Source of the DNA: Lumbricus rubellus
Lineage: Eukaryota; Annelida; Clitellata; Crassiclitellata; Lumbricidae
Length of the DNA: 64,000 bases
Assembly (NCBI GenBank): GCA_945859605.1
Contig: OX243814.1
Location: forward strand, 27,608,286-27,672,285
Direction: 5' to 3'
The notes under the pieces: model-generated
Seen by the model: the letters and a program-made list of their open reading frames with translations, nothing else
What the model was told of the DNA's origin: nothing
Database searches by the model: none
Shown: in pieces, positions 60,401-64,000 of the stretch
How the letters are laid out: each line of letters opens with the position of its first letter
Position numbering within the stretch: position 1 is the stretch's first letter
Program-made: the position numbers and the translations under genes

Positions 60401-63400
60401 TTAATTGTTTCGGTTTAATGGCACTGTGTAATTATAATGATCCCTAGTATCACCCTCCTCCTTTATCCAGACTTGGGACTGGCACTGCCAAAGTGCGAGC
60501 AGCGGCGGAGTTTTCTCTGATTGGTGAGCTGTGCAAAAATAATGATCCAAATAGTCAAACATCTATCAAATGTGTTCAAGTTTATGAAAAGTAGAAGCTA
60601 GGCAATGGCTAATGCATGTGGCACTCAGTTGCTGAAAGAGCAGACCATTTCTTTCACCACCAAGAGCCATTTCTTTCACCACCAGGAGCTGGAGGTAACT
60701 CTGAGCTATTTGAGCAAGGTTGCAATGATCATTAAATGAGACCATTTTCAACAGATTTCTCAGTTGCAAAAGTCATATTAATTATTGTTTTTCAATTCAA
60801 TAAAATTAAAATTAAAACATGTATTACGCACAAAGCTAATTTTAAATACTGCACCTGGAATTGAAATTTTTGCCATTTTTTTCATTAACACATTTACTTG
60901 AATATTATCAATATTTATCTCACAAAGATTTTATTGGTCCTTTCAATAATTAACTAAGAACTTGAATATTAAATTAATAAAGTTGGAGTTAACCTGTTGT
61001 AGCACCAAGTCGTACTCTAATATGTTTCTAGGGAGGTAGCCAGGGTCGCTGGTAGAGGCAGCGTAGAGCGAGAACCACATGATCGCATTGAAACCGATAA
61101 ATATCACATGAATTAACGTCAGATCATCCCACGTTGAAGGCACACACTACAACCCAAAATATCACATGATCATAATATTTATGTAATAAACAGAACAGAT
61201 CTGCATATTTTTAACTCAAGGAAACTTCCTTATACAAGGGGCGTGGTGGTGTAGTGGTGGCGTCGTTGCCTTGGAGCCGGAAGGTTCGAGGTTCGAATCC
61301 ACCTCGCCGCTAAGAACCTTGGGCAAGTCCTTCACTCACATTTGCTCAGTGCTTCAGCGTGAAACTCCGATGCAGCGTCCGCTCTTCATTCGGGAGCGCC
61401 TCTGAGCAGAGAGAGCTTGAATGGGCGCTATAACAAGTGCACATACAAACAAACAAATTAAATAATGCCATCAGGGCAGACCCATTGCTCTGCTTCTGTA
61501 GCACCATGCTCCGGAAGCAGAGCGCCGAATTTCTTCTCATGCCTTCTGGAAGACTCACCAACATCAGATCATCTTAAACTGCATATATCAAATTCTCTGA
61601 CAGCTATCTAAACATCATCTATGTGGCTTTTATGAATGAGTCAGGGTTTTTTTAACGTGCAGTTGTACACAAAATGTGCAGTTGTAGAATCACTTCTTTA
61701 CAGTTAAAACTAGCAAAAAGGTCATTGTCCTCCGATTGGAAGTAATTTACCATGGATGATGGAAAAGGAAAGGAGTTGTGCAGAACTTTCTAAAAATTCC
61801 TTAAAAACAGCCCTGGAATGAGTTACAGTTACCCAGTTCCATTACATTACACTCTAAACCAGTGGTGCACAACGTCCGGCCCGCGGGCCACATCCGGCCC
61901 GCGACGGGTTGTCATGTGGCCCGCGGTGACCAACAGGAAAGGCAACTATTTAAGAGCCGAAATTAACATTAAGTCTACAGTGGCGCAAACCTCTAATTTC
62001 AGGCAGAAGCACACAACTTTCGCCGTCATCTTTATTGTGTTTCGCTGCAGGCTATCTTTTTGTTGTATAGGCTGCGTGATCAATAATATTACCTTTTTCA
62101 TAATGGTTGCAAATACGAAATGACCGAAAGTCTGAATTAAGCGAAAGGTTGACGTTTGGCCCGCGAAGGATTTGAGAAATCGATTAGTGGCCCTTGGCTG
62201 AAAAAGGTTGTGCACCACTGCTCTAAACCTTTGGTAATACAAAAGCAAAGCAAGACAGTGCACACGCATCCTTTGGTCTTATCAGGATGCTCCACTCAGC
62301 CACATCTCGAATCTTAGATGGTACACCACAACTCCACATGCAGTTACCACATGTCCTAAGATGCACATGTTCCTACATAGCAATACCGGTGCAGTGAACC
62401 TAATATTAGTGAAACTAGTCCTATTATCAGATAAACTGGGTCTAATATTAGTGAAACTAAGCCTACTATTAGTGACACTAGGCCTAATATTAGTGAAAAT
62501 AGGCCAAAGACTAGTTTAACTATGTCTAGTATTACTGAAACTAGGCCCAATATTGGTGAAACTATATATTAGTGAAACTAGACCCAATATTAGTGAAACT
62601 AGGCAAAATATTAGTTAAACTGGACCTAATACTAGTGAAACTTGCAATCTCAGAAAAACTGTGAAAGCAAAATCTCAATTTGGAAAGTGATTATTTAAAG
62701 AATCCTCTGACCTTGATAATGTAGACTGGATACGCCCAACACAACAGCAGACCGATAATCAACAACAGAGGTCCTTTCGTGTTGCCCGATGAACCACATA
62801 GCACTGAACTGAAATATTCATATCAACAACAAATCCAAATTATTAATCTCCAAACACTTATTTTAAACTCACAAACTATTTTATTCAAGGCAAGGCCAAC
62901 CACCTGAAAGTTTAGCAAGTTCTGCTCACAGTCCAAATCTGCAATAATTGCATAACACTAGAATATTCAGGCTTCACCTCAAACTGGTGGTCTTAGAAAG
63001 CTTACGAGTTCTTGATTTTAATCCCACACAAGGATCTAAGACTACATGTAAGTCCTGGCTTGTTTGGCCTATGCGTAAATCCAAATACTGTACGCAGCCC
63101 ACCATCTCTCAGTGGCCAGATGTCAAAATGCAGCGTAGGACATGCTTACAGTTTCTTCAACATGAAGAAAGTATGAGTATTTCCTATGTATGAAAGCATC
63201 GTAAACTGCAACATGGAACCAGGAAAAGAAGAATGTTCAACAATTCATAACACAATACACTTCAACACATAAGAGACAAATTTGAGACAAAAAAGCACGC
63301 AAAAGCAGAAACTAAATAACGCTGCTAAACAACAAGGTTACTAAAAATTGAATAAGGCACATAAAGTAAACTAAGGCATGTATGGTAAAGCAAGACAGTG

Positions 63401-63651
63401 CAAGATAAAACAGTACAAGGCAAGTTAATAAAGTAATTATTCATTTTTCTTCATGCCTTAACGAACAATAGTCTTCCTGTGTTGGTCAAAACAATGATTA
63501 TAAGAAAATAACACTACCTAAAGTCCACACGCCTTCTTCTCTGCTTTGACTCTTTCTTCAGATAGTTCACGATCTCTGTATGCTTTCGACCAGCAGCCAA
63601 CATGTTCGGTGTTTTGCCATTTTTATCGGCAGGGTTAATCTCTACATTGTC
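57446..63651 (-). CDS. DHHC palmitoyltransferase with ankyrin-like N-terminal sequence, 3' part, runs off the right edge
   Basis: Six exons in coding order: 63651-63518, 62808-62712, 61146-60994, 60144-59972, 58978-58816, 57640-57446 (stop TAA). All are GT-AG with matching phases, 915 nt. The first visible exon reads like the end of an ankyrin repeat ([20 protein letters not shown]) and a basic linker. Then come two membrane helices, the DPG motif (STSDPGYLP), a DHHC cysteine-rich domain ([19 protein letters not shown], then [13 protein letters not shown]), two more helices, and the TTNE and [15 protein letters not shown]-terminal motifs. Catalytic DHHC is intact; the usual Trp after CP is Phe. 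The family S-acylates proteins at Golgi/plasma membranes. The ankyrin-like part suggests a ZDHHC13/17 (HIP14/Akr1) type, but the rest of the ankyrin region lies outside the window, so the assignment to that subfamily is moderate. Confidence 0.9.
57781..58146. mobile_element. hAT-type MITE, family CAGTGGTTCCC
   Basis: CAGTGGTTCCCAACCTTTTT to GGGTTGGGAACCGCTG with the perfect 8-bp duplication ATATAATA (57773-57780, 58147-58154). In the last intron of the DHHC gene; sister of 1300-1636. Confidence 0.88.
59060..59460. repeat. Purine-rich (GGA/GAA)n tract
   Basis: About 400 bp of GAG/GAA/AGG repeats. On the DHHC coding strand it is a polypyrimidine tract 80 bp upstream of the acceptor at 58979. 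Poly-Ser/Lys/Arg frames over it are artefacts. Confidence 0.95.
59640..59755 (-). mobile_element. tRNA-like SINE head
   Basis: The minus strand reads GGGAGCCCTGGACCAGTGG, box A TGGTTAGCGTG and box B GGTTCAAATTAC. In a DHHC intron. Confidence 0.6.
61237..61456 (+). mobile_element. tRNA-derived SINE with (CAAA)n tail
   Basis: GGGGCGTGGTGGTGTAGTGG head, box B GGTTCGAATCC, tail GGGAGCGCCTCTGAGCAG to GGGCGCTATAACAAG, then CAAACAAACAAA. In a DHHC intron. Confidence 0.9.
61642..61815. mobile_element. hAT-type MITE, family CAGGGCTGTTTT
   Basis: CAGGGTTTTTTTAACG to CTTAAAAACAGCCCTG; perfect 8-bp duplication GAATGAGT (61634-61641, 61816-61823). Confidence 0.87.
61860..62220. mobile_element. hAT-type MITE, CAGTGGTGCACAAC ends
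   Basis: CAGTGGTGCACAACGT to AGGTTGTGCACCACTG; perfect 8-bp duplication CTCTAAAC (61852-61859, 62221-62228). GGCCCGCG-rich ends recall the family at 1300 and 57781. Confidence 0.88.
62395..62645. repeat. 21-bp minisatellite
   Basis: About eleven units of CCTAATATTAGTGAAACTAG in the DHHC intron upstream (in + coordinates) of the exon at 62712. Confidence 0.92.
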
Positions 63652-64000
63652 CTACGAATGAAATAAATCAAGGCTGAACAAGATGATTGACATATGCCAT
63701 TTTGAATTTTCGTAAAAGACAGAATAATAATAATATTGAAAAACAGCCACACAATATTAAGAAATATAATCAGCAATTAAGAAAACTATTTAAAGTACAA
63801 AATTTATAGGAATAATAAATTTGGTCAGAAAATATTAAAGATTCCTGAAATAAAAGAGCTATGTACAATTGTACATAGATGATTTTGTTGAAACAAGAAA
63901 TGAAAACATTAAGTCATGTCAGGAATGATTTTCTATGTTTATTGAAAGTATTCTTTAATTAAAATTTGCATCATAGGCCTAATACAATTAACACAACAAT
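63652..64000. other. Intron of the DHHC gene to the window edge
   Basis: AT-rich, no exon recognised; the earlier ankyrin-repeat exons should lie beyond 64000. Confidence 0.5.

Overview
Eukaryotic, animal, AT-rich DNA with spliced genes of low density and a heavy load of DNA transposons, tRNA-derived SINEs and LINE 3' ends. The gene set (a Not-class homeobox gene with a VGTER-type homeodomain, an HSF-domain factor, an inward-rectifier K+ channel, a DHHC acyltransferase with ankyrin-like sequence, cysteine-rich secreted/membrane proteins) and the dense TAGGCCTA palindromes suggest a marine invertebrate deuterostome, most likely an echinoderm. The species call is inference.

Layout. (1) 1778-14037, minus: a five-exon gene for a 304-residue secreted precursor with a signal peptide, basic processing sites and a C-terminal cystine-knot module resembling noggin/Trunk/PTTH (IL-17 is the weaker alternative). 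Its 7 kb first intron holds a nest of transposons. (2) 14-24 kb: no convincing gene; SINEs, a recent tandem duplication, hAT MITEs and microsatellites. (3) 24028-33505, minus: a nine-exon gene for a 436-residue type I membrane protein built from GCC2/GCC3 cysteine-rich repeats; a decayed Tc1/mariner copy lies in its last intron. (4) 37138-39328, plus: a complete three-exon Not homeobox gene (250 aa), with a possible TATA promoter and 5' UTR exon near 35.4 kb. (5) 41470-42651, minus: a single-exon HSF-domain gene (393 aa) with CRE/ATF-like sites upstream. (6) 45638-53207, plus: a Kir channel (541 aa if the 11-nt first coding exon is right); its first intron holds a hAT element and a piggyBac derivative. 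(7) 57446 to beyond the right edge, minus: the 3' six coding exons of a DHHC palmitoyltransferase preceded by ankyrin-like sequence.

I placed every exon boundary by hand from GT-AG sites and reading phase. All exon joins keep phase, and the five complete models sum to whole codons, which is the main support for them. No pathway links these genes. The strongest candidate for something undescribed is the cystine-knot precursor at 1.8-14 kb; next are the GCC-repeat membrane protein and the Kir channel with a glutamine at the rectification-control position.
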